Assembly (NCBI RefSeq): GCF_040546595.1
Contig: NZ_JBEPOB010000001.1
Location: 3,969,001 to 4,033,000 of the forward strand
DNA length: 64,000 nucleotides
Origin: Bosea sp. OAE506
Lineage (GTDB): Bacteria; Pseudomonadota; Alphaproteobacteria; Rhizobiales; Beijerinckiaceae
Direction of reading: 5' to 3'
Every line of letters starts with the position of its first letter. Position 1 is the stretch's first letter. The position numbers were made by a program, and so were the translations under genes. Of this stretch, positions 51,049-58,973 are shown in pieces. The notes under the pieces were generated by a model that worked only from the letters and a program-made list of their open reading frames with translations, searched no databases and was not told the origin of the DNA.

Positions 51049-52803
51049 TCACGAACCCGCCTCGTCGGGGTTGCGGGGCCGGCGCGTGCTGGCGGGGATC
51101 GAGTGCAGTTCGAGGTCGAGATAGACCTGGCCGGCGGCGGTCTTCGCCCGACCGAAGCGCTGGCCCATCACCTTGCCGAACATCGTCTCGGTCTTCGGCC
51201 GCCGGCCGTTCTCGTGAGACCAGATCTCGTAGCAGTCGAAGGCGTGCCGGGCGCGGACGGGCTCGACCGTGTCGGGCGGGTGCTGGCGGATGCAGCTCTC
51301 GATGAACACCGAGATCGGGTCCATCTCGTCGCGATAGTCCTTCGCGGCGTCGACCATGGCGGCGGGCAGGCGCAGGCCCTCGGCGTCATAGGCGCACATG
51401 CCCTCGATCAGCCAGTTGAGGATGCCAGGCGCCTCCGCGCAGAGCTCGCGCACCACCTCCTCGAAGTCGCGCTGCTCCTCGGGCGGGATGGTGACCTTCC
51501 AGGGCACCACGGCCATGCGCCGCCAGATGCCGTTGTCGGAGCCGGCGATCGTCGGATAGCCGTTGCCCGACATATGCGCCTTGAACTGGGGCTGGAAGGA
51601 AAAGTAGCCCTTGAACAGGGTCCGCACATCCATCTTCTCGCCGCCGGTCAGCCGCTTCACCAGCGCCTCGCGCAGCGGCTCGCCCTGCGGCAGCTCGGTG
51701 ATGCGCAGGAAGCGCACGCCGGGCAGCCGGGCGAGGTCGGGCGAGGCGCCGCCGGCAGCCCCTTGCGCCTGCCCGGTGATGGATTCCGCCGGTAGCCCTT
51801 CGCCCAGCGCCCCGAAGACGCGGGCGAGCACCTCGAGGAAGACGGATTTGCCGTTGGCGCCGAGGCCGTAATGGAACAGCAGAAGCTGGATCGGCAGGCC
51901 GGTGAGACCCAGCCCCGAGAACTTCTGCACCGCCCAGGCGACATCGGGCACCAGATCCTGCGGCAGCATCTTCGCGACGAAGGCGCGCCATTTCGGGCAG
52001 GTCGCCTTGGGGTCGTAATCGACCGGCACCAGCCGCGTCACGCGGTCCTCGCGCTTCCAGCCCTCCGGCTCGAAGTCGACGAGGCCGACGAAGCGCGCCT
52101 CCTCGCTCTGCCAGCTATCGGGATCGGCCGGGGCCGTCTCGCGGCGGAATCGCAGCGAGCCGTTGCCGACATAGACGAGCCGCTGCTCGGCATTCCAGGC
52201 CTCGGGCTTCACGACGCAGAAGGGCGCCGCGCAGGTCAGCATGGCATTCATCCGCGCCAGGTTCTTCGAGGAGACACCGAAGGCGCGCCGCTTGCCCTGG
52301 CGCTTCTCCAGCGCCTCGATCGCGGCCGCCTTGGCCTTGAGATTGTCCTCGGTCGGCTCGCTCGCGGCCTTGCGGATCGCCGCAAGCTCCGCCGGCGTGT
52401 GGTTGAGATATTCGGCCTCGAGGCCGATCAGCCCGCCGATCTGCTGCGCCGTGGCGAGCGCCTGCTTCGAGCCGTCGCTCTGGTCCCAGACCTTGCCGCT
52501 CCAGACCAGCCAGTTGGCCTTGTCGGAGCCCTCCTCGAGCATATTGGCGAGGTCGCGGCCGCGGTGCCGCAGCAGGCGCTTGCCATTGTCCGTGTCGGAA
52601 TGGTCGAGCGCCGCGCACCATTCGACATCGGCGAGCGCGACATTGCCGACGGGCATGTCGGAAGGCCCGTCGGACTCGTCCTCCCCGAACGGGGTTGCGG
52701 GGCCGTCATCGGCATGGGCGCCCGTCAGCGGGGCCTCCGCCGCCGCCATGACGCCGCGCAGATCGTCGGCCGACAGGGTGTCGTCGTCGAGAGCGCCGCT
52801 CAT
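51049..52803 (-). CDS. P4/D5-type replicative helicase
   Basis: 584 aa. Superfamily III helicase in the C-terminal half: Walker A in FHYGLGANGKSVFLEVLARV (about residues 311-330), Walker B-like RFLRITELPQGEPL, sensor 1 TLFKGYFSFQPQFKAHMSGN and GIWRRMAVVPW, typical of phage/plasmid primase P4 C-terminal proteins. The N-terminal 200 residues (WCAALDHSDTDNGKRLLRHR, GDLIYVGNG-like segments) correspond to the D5_N region. It lacks a primase domain, which is supplied by the separate PrimPol gene two genes upstream. It starts on the ATGA overlap with the C5 methyltransferase and ends at the repeat-rich putative origin. Confidence 0.9.
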   Translation of the reverse strand: MSGALDDDTLSADDLRGVMAAAEAPLTGAHADDGPATPFGEDESDGPSDMPVGNVALADVEWCAALDHSDTDNGKRLLRHRGRDLANMLEEGSDKANWLVWSGKVWDQSDGSKQALATAQQIGGLIGLEAEYLNHTPAELAAIRKAASEPTEDNLKAKAAAIEALEKRQGKRRAFGVSSKNLARMNAMLTCAAPFCVVKPEAWNAEQRLVYVGNGSLRFRRETAPADPDSWQSEEARFVGLVDFEPEGWKREDRVTRLVPVDYDPKATCPKWRAFVAKMLPQDLVPDVAWAVQKFSGLGLTGLPIQLLLFHYGLGANGKSVFLEVLARVFGALGEGLPAESITGQAQGAAGGASPDLARLPGVRFLRITELPQGEPLREALVKRLTGGEKMDVRTLFKGYFSFQPQFKAHMSGNGYPTIAGSDNGIWRRMAVVPWKVTIPPEEQRDFEEVVRELCAEAPGILNWLIEGMCAYDAEGLRLPAAMVDAAKDYRDEMDPISVFIESCIRQHPPDTVEPVRARHAFDCYEIWSHENGRRPKTETMFGKVMGQRFGRAKTAAGQVYLDLELHSIPASTRRPRNPDEAGS

Positions 52804-54734
52804 GCGAACATCACCGTGAAAGCGTCCTGCACCGTTCGCGGCGGCAGGCCGGCCCAGGATGCGACCTTGGCCTTGCGGCGCCGCACATCGGGCAGCGCCA
52901 GCGCGTTGATGCAGTTCGCCCGTGCCACAGCCTCAGCCAGCGGCGGGCAGACCGAGTTGCCGATCTTGTGGCGCTGCGCGGTCTCGGTCAGGCGCCCGCC
53001 GGCGGTGATGTCGTAGCTCTCGGGGAACCCTTGCGCCCGGGCGAGCTCGCGCGGGGTCAGCATCCGCATGCCGATGTCCCAGACGATGAAGTCGCCGAGC
53101 GTGACGAATTCGCCGGGCCCGTCCCAGGCGCCATGCGCGCGTAGGAAGGACGCGACCTGCCGCGCCCGCTCGGCCATGGCCGGCGTCAATGGCGGCAGCA
53201 CGATTTCCGGCGTGATTGGCGAGAACCGCGCTCGCGTCGGTACCGTCGGCATGGGCGCATCAGCTGCCGAATCCTGCCCACCTTCGCTGTAGTAGCTGGT
53301 GACGAAGGGCGAGATCAGCGTGTGGTGGTTGCCGGCAGCCAGGACGGTCCCGACCGGCTCGTCGCAGGCGCCGCGCGCCGTGTTGTTCTGCAAGCTGGCG
53401 AGGAAGCCCATCACGGGCGTCTGCGTGCAGCCCTTGCCGACGATCGTCGAGAGCGGCGTCTCGGCATCATGGCCGATCATGTCCGTGTTCTGCTGGGCTA
53501 AGTAGCAGGCGGCGAGGTCGCCGCCGTTCCCGGTCGGCACCACTACGGGCGCCGGCTCTTCGACGCTGCGCGAACGAGGCTCCTGCCCCGGGCGCTCGCC
53601 ATAGCGAGGGACGAGGAAGCCAGTGATGGGCGTCACCTGCCCTCCGGCGGTGGTGATCGTCGCGAGCGGCTCGTCGATCGAGCGCCCGCCACGCTGATCC
53701 CAGCCGCCGTTCTGCTGGGCGAGGAAGGGCGCAAGGATCTGGTTCTGATCTTTCGCTGAGGCGCAGACAGTGTGCAGCGGCGCATCGGCCGGGCGCGAGC
53801 GCCCGCCCTGCTGGGCATGGCTGACGAAGGGTGTCACCAGACCATGCGCGTCACGTGCGGAGGTCACCGTCCGGAAGGGCTCGCCTAGGGCCTGCCCGCG
53901 AAAGCCCTCGCTGGCATGGTTGAGCGTGACGACGAACGGCTCGGCCCGATCGAGCACATGGCGTTTGAAGCCCCGGGCGATGCGCGCCATCGTCTTGTCG
54001 GCGAGCGGGCGCACCACCTGGAGTTTGGCCGCCTTCGCCTCCGGCCGCGTCAGGAACATCGACGGGCAGGGCAGCGACCAGTCGATGATCTCGGCCGCGG
54101 TGCGCCAGGGCTTTAGTACACCGGCCTTCACTCGCGGGTCATCCGGCTTGGCATGGGTCGGCGCCGGCCACAGGATCGGCTTGCGGTCGCGCCGTGCCAC
54201 CACGAAGAGGCGCTTGCGGATCGTCGGCGCGCCATGGTCGCAGGCGCGCAGCTCACGCCAGTCGACGGCGTAGCCGAGCTTTTCCAGATGCCGCACCCAG
54301 CGGGCAAACTCGGCGCCCTTGCGGGCCGGGCAGGGCTTGCCGTCCTCAGCCAGAGGCCCCCACTGCGCGAACTCCTCGACATTCTCCAGCAGGATGATCT
54401 GCGGAGACACAGTCTCGGCCCAGACCAGCACGACATCGGCGAGCCCGCGCACCGAGCGCGACACTGGCGCGCCGCCCTTGGCCTTCGAGTGATGCCGGCA
54501 ATCGGGCGAGGCCCAGAGCAGGAAGACAGGTTTGCCTTGGGTCAGCGCGCGCGGTTCGACCTTCCAGATGTTCTCCTTCAGATGGACCGTGTCGGGGTGG
54601 TTCGCGGCGTGCATCAATAGCGCGTCGTCGTCGTGATTGACCGCGAAGTCGGGTGAGCGCCCGAGCGCCCATTCGATACCGGTTGAGGCACCGCCACCGC
54701 CGGCGAAGGAATCGATAATCAGGCCCTGGCTCAC
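52800..54734 (-). CDS. DNA (cytosine-5)-methyltransferase
   Basis: 644 aa from GTG 54734. Motif I DSFAGGGGASTGIEWALG (residues 8-25), motif IV catalytic Cys79 in WASPDCRHHSKAKGG, motif VI ILLENVEEF, motif VIII TIRKRLFVVARRD, and C-terminal motifs IX/X with LTPRELARAQGFPESYD and KIGNSVCPPLAEAV. The region between about 200 and 500 is a long target-recognition domain with repeated HASEGFRGQALG/HTVCASAKDQNQILAP-like blocks (SLQNNTARGACDEPVGTVLA). It likely protects phage DNA from restriction. No cognate endonuclease is adjacent. GTG overlaps the PrimPol stop by 4 nt. Confidence 0.92.
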   Translation of the reverse strand: MSQGLIIDSFAGGGGASTGIEWALGRSPDFAVNHDDDALLMHAANHPDTVHLKENIWKVEPRALTQGKPVFLLWASPDCRHHSKAKGGAPVSRSVRGLADVVLVWAETVSPQIILLENVEEFAQWGPLAEDGKPCPARKGAEFARWVRHLEKLGYAVDWRELRACDHGAPTIRKRLFVVARRDRKPILWPAPTHAKPDDPRVKAGVLKPWRTAAEIIDWSLPCPSMFLTRPEAKAAKLQVVRPLADKTMARIARGFKRHVLDRAEPFVVTLNHASEGFRGQALGEPFRTVTSARDAHGLVTPFVSHAQQGGRSRPADAPLHTVCASAKDQNQILAPFLAQQNGGWDQRGGRSIDEPLATITTAGGQVTPITGFLVPRYGERPGQEPRSRSVEEPAPVVVPTGNGGDLAACYLAQQNTDMIGHDAETPLSTIVGKGCTQTPVMGFLASLQNNTARGACDEPVGTVLAAGNHHTLISPFVTSYYSEGGQDSAADAPMPTVPTRARFSPITPEIVLPPLTPAMAERARQVASFLRAHGAWDGPGEFVTLGDFIVWDIGMRMLTPRELARAQGFPESYDITAGGRLTETAQRHKIGNSVCPPLAEAVARANCINALALPDVRRRKAKVASWAGLPPRTVQDAFTVMFA

Positions 54735-55801
54735 GCCGCCCTCCCCCTGAGATGGTCCGGCGAGAAGGCCGGGGATGATGTGTTGGAAAGCCCGCTGCGG
54801 ATGGTGCCGCGGATCTTCGGCTCGGCCGGGTTCACGCCGGCGGGCAGATGTGCCAGCAGCAGCGCCTCGGCCTCTCCGGCGCCCATTTGGCCGCCGCGCA
54901 CGAATTCGCCGAGCCGGCAGGCGGCCCAGAACACGGCGGCGTTGCGGTTGCCCTCGCCGGCGCTCGCGGCCTTCGCCAGAGCTCCGCGCACCGAGCGCTC
55001 GACATAGAGGCGCACCCGCGCATCGCTGATGTCGCGGGCGCTGTAGCGCTGCGCCCGGGCACTGGTGGCCTGCCGCTCGCGCTGTTCGCCCTGCGGCACC
55101 ATCTCGCCGGTGATGGCGGCGAGCAGCCTCCGCGGCAGCGCTGGCAGGGCGTCGCCAGATCCTTGCAACGACCTTGGGATCAGCCACTCGTAGCGGCGCC
55201 CATCGGTCATCACGGAAGGCGGGGCGATGACATAGCCGCCCTCCCCCCGCACATCGATATAGGCGAGCTCGGGCGCACATTCGCCATGCTTCAGGAAGCC
55301 GCGGAACAGACCCGTCCGGTTGCCGACCAGACGGTCGAAGCTTTCGCCCCGGCGGCCGAGCCGCGCCTCGACATCGTTGAGCACAGCCTCCTCCGGCCAA
55401 GCGAAATAGAGGTGCAAGCCGCCCGATTGCGTCCGTGCCAGCGCAGGCTCGATCACCTCGCCCGTCTCGCCATCCTCATGCCGCAGCCGGCCGCACCAGG
55501 CCGTCAGCGCGGCCAGCATAGCCTTGGGCGCGTGCTCCTTCGGATCGAGATCGATGACGATGCAGCGGCTCCGCAGCCCGGTCGGAAAGCCGATCAGCGC
55601 CCGGGGATGGTCACGCCACCAGCGCCGGATCTGCCGCTCGTCCGTCGATGCCAGCCAGTGCCCACCATCGCGCGCGCCGGGTTTCGATTCCTTCGGCGTA
55701 TGGGGCGCCTTAGACCAAGGATCAGGCTTCTGCGCGGGGTTGCACGGAAACACCGGAAAGCCGGCGGCGGCATAGGCGAGCGCGTGGTCGAGAGGGGTCA
55801 T
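54731..55801 (-). CDS. Bifunctional primase/polymerase (PrimPol, AEP superfamily)
   Basis: 356 aa from ATG 55801. N-terminal LDHALAYAAAGFPVFPCNPA and HWLASTDERQIRRWW, catalytic Asp pair in CIVIDLDPKEH and the second motif TQSGGLHLYFAWPEE (Gly-Gly-x-His) are the archaeo-eukaryotic primase signature. The last 130 residues (VRLYVERSVRGALAKAASAG, RNAAVFWAACRLGEFVRGGQ) form a helical PriCT-like domain. It primes and extends DNA for the phage, working with the helicase at 51049. It overlaps both neighbouring methyltransferase genes by 4 nt. Confidence 0.9.
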   Translation of the reverse strand: MTPLDHALAYAAAGFPVFPCNPAQKPDPWSKAPHTPKESKPGARDGGHWLASTDERQIRRWWRDHPRALIGFPTGLRSRCIVIDLDPKEHAPKAMLAALTAWCGRLRHEDGETGEVIEPALARTQSGGLHLYFAWPEEAVLNDVEARLGRRGESFDRLVGNRTGLFRGFLKHGECAPELAYIDVRGEGGYVIAPPSVMTDGRRYEWLIPRSLQGSGDALPALPRRLLAAITGEMVPQGEQRERQATSARAQRYSARDISDARVRLYVERSVRGALAKAASAGEGNRNAAVFWAACRLGEFVRGGQMGAGEAEALLLAHLPAGVNPAEPKIRGTIRSGLSNTSSPAFSPDHLRGRAA

Positions 55802-56451
55802 GACGCCCACCGCTTCAGGTCGGCGTCGCGGAGGTGCCGCGCCTTCGCGCCTGGCGCGATCCAGATCAGCCGCGTCTCCTTCCGGAAATGCGCCTGATGC
55901 CAGACAAACCAAGCATAGGAGGTCGCGACCGAAGCTGTCGGATCCCATCGGCCTGCCACCATGGGCACGCGCTCGCAATACTGGGCGACGAAGCGCGGCG
56001 GCCGATCGCGGAAAAGCCGCTCATAGCGCTCGCCGCCTTCCATCCAGCTCGTCCGGAGCAGCAGCGCGACGCCGACGGTGGCCTCGCGCAGTGCCCGCTC
56101 GGCGAAATCGACGGCGAGATTGAAGGGCGGGTTGGTGATGATCCACTCGACCCGCTGGGGCGGGATCACGTCAGGCCCCTGCCCAACGAAGGAACCGATG
56201 GCATGGCCGGTGCCGTAATCCTCGACATCGGAGCGGACGACGCGCGGGAACACCTCGCCGAGCACCTCGGCCATATGGCCGGCGCCGGCCGCCGGCTCCC
56301 AGACGCTGTTCAGGCAGAACGAGGCGAATTCGGCCTGAAGCACCTCATGCAGGAAGACCCGCGTCGCCCAAGGCGGCGTCGGAAAGAAGTCGAGCCCGCG
56401 CGCCGGGAGCGAGCGCCTCTGCATCACCGCTGTCGAGAGATTGGCGCTCAC
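55798..56451 (-). CDS. N6-adenine-type DNA methyltransferase
   Basis: 217 aa from GTG 56451. DFFPTPPWAT (residues 21-30), SAM motif WEPAAGAGHMAEVL (51-64), acidic VVRSDVEDYG and the catalytic motif ITNPPFNLAVDF (NPPF at 107-110) identify an amino-methyltransferase. Aromatic YAWFVWHQAH lies near the end. It probably modifies adenine in phage DNA for protection; the target is unknown. The start overlaps the stop of the 69-aa gene, and the stop overlaps the PrimPol start. Confidence 0.87.
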   Translation of the reverse strand: MSANLSTAVMQRRSLPARGLDFFPTPPWATRVFLHEVLQAEFASFCLNSVWEPAAGAGHMAEVLGEVFPRVVRSDVEDYGTGHAIGSFVGQGPDVIPPQRVEWIITNPPFNLAVDFAERALREATVGVALLLRTSWMEGGERYERLFRDRPPRFVAQYCERVPMVAGRWDPTASVATSYAWFVWHQAHFRKETRLIWIAPGAKARHLRDADLKRWAS

Positions 56452-56657
56452 CGCCCCACCTCCCGGAACAGCGCCTTCTCCGCCGCGCTCCAGAGGCCCG
56501 CCGGTGCATGGCGGCAGGCGTGGATCTCGCGGCACACCGTCAGCGGCAGCCGAAGCACCACGGCGATCGTCAGCGGGGCGAAGCCGGCGAGCGCCATGCC
56601 CCGCGCGGCAGACCGGCGCCAGCGCCCGGCGATCTCGCGACGGAAGGGGCGCTTCAC
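56448..56657 (-). CDS. Small basic phage protein
   Basis: 69 aa, Arg-rich (MKRPFRREIAGRWRRSAARG), with a Cys and aromatic residues (VCREIHACRHAPAGLWSAAE). No family recognised. Its start overlaps the stop of the upstream gene by 4 nt and its stop overlaps the methyltransferase start by 4 nt, so it belongs to the coupled early operon. Confidence 0.6.
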   Translation of the reverse strand: MKRPFRREIAGRWRRSAARGMALAGFAPLTIAVVLRLPLTVCREIHACRHAPAGLWSAAEKALFREVGR

Positions 56658-57133
56658 GCCGCCCTCCGCAGATCGAGCTCGGGATAGGTCGCCCCATGCG
56701 CGGCGAAGAGGTCGGCCAGCGCCAGCAGGTCGGCGCGGATATGCGGGAAGCCATCGAGCCCCCAGGCGCCGGCAGCCTGCCGCACCAGCGTGCTCGCCTG
56801 CGTAAGCTGGCCGGCAGCGCGGTGGCGGTGCGCCCGGCGGATCACGGCCGAGACCAGCCGCATCAGATGAGACGGCGCCGGGCCGGGCTCGGGCTCGAGC
56901 ACTGGCGCCGCGGGTGCGGGCGCCGGCAGATCGGCGAGGCGGAAGCCGTGCACGCTCTCGCGCACCAGCTTGCGGACGACCAGGCCCGTCAGAACCCGGT
57001 CGATGTGATTGCCGTTGCTGGCGCCGGTGCGCAGCCGCAGCGTCACGCGCGACAGCGGCCGCCCCTCCTCGCGCAGGATGGTCAGCACGCGCTCGGCGAC
57101 CGACCCGGGCTTGATCTCTCCCGCCTGCGCCAT
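56654..57133 (-). CDS. Early phage protein with winged-helix N-terminus
   Basis: 159 aa from ATG 57133. Residues 8-55 (VAERVLTILREEGRPLSRVT, NHIDRVLTGLVVRKLVRESV) look like a winged helix-turn-helix. A Pro/Ala linker (APAPAAPVLEPEPGPAPS) leads to a helical C-terminal region (RLVSAVIRRAHRHRAAGQLT, ADLLALADLFAAHGATYPEL). It may help in origin or promoter recognition. First intact gene of the leftward early operon, 2 nt after the frameshifted regulator. Confidence 0.65.
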   Translation of the reverse strand: MAQAGEIKPGSVAERVLTILREEGRPLSRVTLRLRTGASNGNHIDRVLTGLVVRKLVRESVHGFRLADLPAPAPAAPVLEPEPGPAPSHLMRLVSAVIRRAHRHRAAGQLTQASTLVRQAAGAWGLDGFPHIRADLLALADLFAAHGATYPELDLRRAA

Positions 57134-57135
57134 CC

Positions 57136-57610
57136 TCAGCCCTCCACCTTTTCGGCGAGGAGCCGCATGATCCGCCCTGTCTCTTCCTGCTTGGCGAGCA
57201 GGGTGGAAAGCAGCTGCTTCAGCTCGCCGCGGGAGAGCTTGCCGTCCTCCAGGGCGTCGCAGGCCTGGGTGGCGAAGCGGGAATGATGCGCGGTCAGCCG
57301 CGTCACGGCCTGCATCAGGTCGAAATCGCCGCCCGGCCCGACACCGGCGGGCACGACATGGTGGCCCGACAGGCTGGCGAGCGCCCGGCTCATGATCGGC
57401 AAGCCCGTCGCGGCCTCGAGCTGCGCCACGACATGCACGGGCATCAGGGTCGGGTCGGCCTCGCTCTGCCATTTCGAGATCTGGCCGGCGCTGTAGCGCG
57501 GTCAGAGCCTCGACACGCTGCGGCCCGGTCTGCCCGGGCGCCGCGCAGGCGTTGACGAGGCTGCGCGCCGCGCTCTTCAGCAGCGTGTTGAGCCCTTCGA
57601 GCATCGGCAT
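57136..57610 (-). pseudogene. CII-like phage regulator with frameshift near codon 36
   Basis: From ATG 57610 (a GTG at 57634 is also possible) the frame reads LEGLNTLLKSAARSLVNACA and up to PQRVEALT. One extra base in the run at about 57497-57501 then throws it out of frame; the other frame continues RYSAGQISKWQSEADPTLMP and VHVVAQLEAATGLPIMSRAL to the stop at 57136, which completes the helix-turn-helix of the phage regulatory CP76/CII family. The second frame has a TGA (57504-57502) just upstream and no start before MPVHVV, so it cannot be made alone with its HTH. Restored length is about 158 aa. Either a recent mutation or a sequencing error. Confidence 0.75.
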
Positions 57611-57632
57611 CTCAGGCAAAGAGGTAGCGCTC

Positions 57633-57659
57633 ACGAAAAACCCCCATCGGTTTTTTCGT
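57633..57659. promoter_or_regulatory. Inverted repeat at the head of the leftward early operon
   Basis: ACGAAAAACC (57633-57642) and GGTTTTTTCGT (57649-57659) form a near-perfect inverted repeat overlapping or just upstream of the start of the CII-like gene. It could be that regulator's operator or a hairpin in the 5' leader. Confidence 0.45.
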
Positions 57660-57718
57660 TGGGAAAGAGGCGGTGCGGGCACAGTGTCGCAGTCGTCAGA
57701 TCACGGAGGACGAGCCCC

Positions 57719-57967
57719 ATGCAGACGAACGAAACGACACCGCGAGAGAGGCTGCGGCAGGCGCTGGTGGCGGCGGCGCGCGCTCATGCGCAGGCCTCCG
57801 CCGGAACAAAGGGCCCGGAGACCGGCGAGCCGGCCTCCGGGCAAGGCCCTTCGGAGCCACGGGGGTGGTCGGTGTTGGGCTGGGAAGCCCGACTGTCCGG
57901 AACCGAAGGGAGGGAGGAAGGGGGACGCGGCACGCCCTCCGGCCAGGCGGCGGAGTCGGGCCAGTGA
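57719..57967 (+). CDS. Possible small early protein antisense to the neighbouring gene
   Basis: 82 aa from ATG 57719 with a good GGAGG ten bases upstream. The first 30 residues (TNETTPRERLRQALVAAARA) are helical and basic and could be real. The rest overlaps the 3' half of the gene at 57784-58146 on the other strand and is low-complexity Gly/Glu/Ser. A Cro-like role is possible from position but not shown. Confidence 0.35.
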   Translation: MQTNETTPRERLRQALVAAARAHAQASAGTKGPETGEPASGQGPSEPRGWSVLGWEARLSGTEGREEGGRGTPSGQAAESGQ

Positions 57968-58146
57968 TCGGAGAACCACTGCAGGGCGCGGTCGGCGCGG
58001 CGCAGCGTGACGGTCAGCGCTCCATCGATCAGACCGGGCAGCAGGCGCCGGTCGCCGAGGGCGTGCAGCGAGACGCGGCCGACCGGGGCCTCGGTGGCGG
58101 CCCGGTAGCGCTCGGCAAGCAGCAGGAGCTGGTCGGTGAAGTCCAT
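57784..58146 (-). CDS. Phage immunity-region protein, unknown function
   Basis: 120 aa from ATG 58146. Residues 1-75 (DFTDQLLLLAERYRAATEAP, VGRVSLHALGDRRLLPGLID, RADRALQWFSDHWPD followed by WPEGVPRP) resemble a helical protein repeatedly found opposite the repressor gene in alphaproteobacterial prophages. The C-terminal 45 residues are Pro/Ser-rich and overlap another frame. It is divergent from the S24 repressor gene and its start lies only about 8 nt from a possible -10 box, suggesting a leaderless message controlled by the repressor. Confidence 0.65.
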   Translation of the reverse strand: MDFTDQLLLLAERYRAATEAPVGRVSLHALGDRRLLPGLIDGALTVTLRRADRALQWFSDHWPDSAAWPEGVPRPPSSLPSVPDSRASQPNTDHPRGSEGPCPEAGSPVSGPFVPAEACA

Positions 58147-58161
58147 ACCCCGGACACTAGG

Positions 58162-58230
58162 GGTATTCTTACACCGCTGTCAAGGCATCGATACCGCCAA
58201 GCCGACAAGGCATCGGCGGTGTATTCTCAC
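58162..58230. promoter_or_regulatory. Repressor operators and divergent promoters
   Basis: GGTATTCTTACACC (58162-58175; on the minus strand GGTGTAAGAATACC) and GGTGTATTCTCAC (58218-58230) share the half-site GGTGTA with the early promoter at 59.6 kb. On the minus strand TTGACA (58183-58178) precedes the first operator, so binding would block leftward transcription. On the plus strand TATTCT (58222-58227) lies 6 nt before the repressor ATG, implying a leaderless repressor mRNA like lambda cI from PRM. Confidence 0.62.
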
Positions 58231-58233
58231 ATC

Positions 58234-58947
58234 ATGACATCGCCCCTCGCCGACCGTATCCGCCAGCGCCTGGCCGAGATGAACCTCAGCGCCTACGCCG
58301 CGTCGATCAAGGCGAGCGACGGCGCCAGCAAGGACATGATCAAGAATATCCTGAGCGGCCGCAGCCTGCACCCGCGTGCCGACACTCTGGAGAAGCTGGC
58401 CCAAACCCTCGAGACCAACGTCGATTGGCTGCTCAACGGAGACGGCCCGCCACCACCCCCGCCGACCATGACGGAAGCGCCGAAGTCGAATGTCCGCGTC
58501 TCCGACATCCGCATCCCCGCAGGAACGATGGCGGCAGGCGGGCGCAATCTGCCGGTGATGGGGACGGCGGCGGGCAGCCTGGGCAAGGGGGCGTTTAGGT
58601 TGGAAGGTGGCGTTATCGACTATGTCCTGCGGCCGGAGGTGCTGCGCAACGTCAAGGATGCCTATGGCATCTATGTCGAAGGCGAATCGATGTATCCGGC
58701 GCACCCGCATGGCGAGCTGCGCATCATCCACCCGCACCGTCCCTGCCAGATTGGCGACACGATCGTTCTGGTCGCGCGCTACAGCGAGGACGGGCCGACC
58801 GAGGCCTGGATCAAGAAACTGGTGAAACGCACAGGCGAGAAGCTCATCGTCGAGCAATTCAACCCGCCGGCCCTGATCGAATTTGATCGGCGCTATGTCG
58901 AGACCTGCCACAAGGTTCTCACGCTAAACGATCTTCTCGGCATATGA
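58234..58947 (+). CDS. Phage repressor, XRE helix-turn-helix plus S24 peptidase
   Basis: 237 aa from ATG 58234. N-terminal HTH (MNLSAYAASIKASDGASKDM, IKNILSGRSLHPRADTLEKL). After a poly-Pro linker (GPPPPPPT) the LexA-like S24 domain has the nucleophile Ser152 in EGESMYPAHPHG and the general base Lys in TEAWIKKLVKR (about 194). A plausible self-cleavage site is Ala-Gly in AGTMAAGGRN (97-105). It keeps the prophage silent and would cleave itself on RecA activation during DNA damage. No Shine-Dalgarno precedes the start. The frame is open upstream but overlaps the opposite gene. Confidence 0.9.
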   Translation: MTSPLADRIRQRLAEMNLSAYAASIKASDGASKDMIKNILSGRSLHPRADTLEKLAQTLETNVDWLLNGDGPPPPPPTMTEAPKSNVRVSDIRIPAGTMAAGGRNLPVMGTAAGSLGKGAFRLEGGVIDYVLRPEVLRNVKDAYGIYVEGESMYPAHPHGELRIIHPHRPCQIGDTIVLVARYSEDGPTEAWIKKLVKRTGEKLIVEQFNPPALIEFDRRYVETCHKVLTLNDLLGI

Positions 58948-58973
58948 TCCGCGTTGTTCAACAGGAGACAGTC

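Noticed and set aside
52800..55400. 866-codon version of the C5 methyltransferase
   Set aside because: The extra 222 residues are an out-of-frame Arg-rich reading of the PrimPol gene; GTG 54734 overlaps the PrimPol stop and starts at motif I.
57673..58233. N-terminal extension of the repressor frame
   Set aside because: Overlaps the divergent gene and the operators; the HTH begins directly after ATG 58234.
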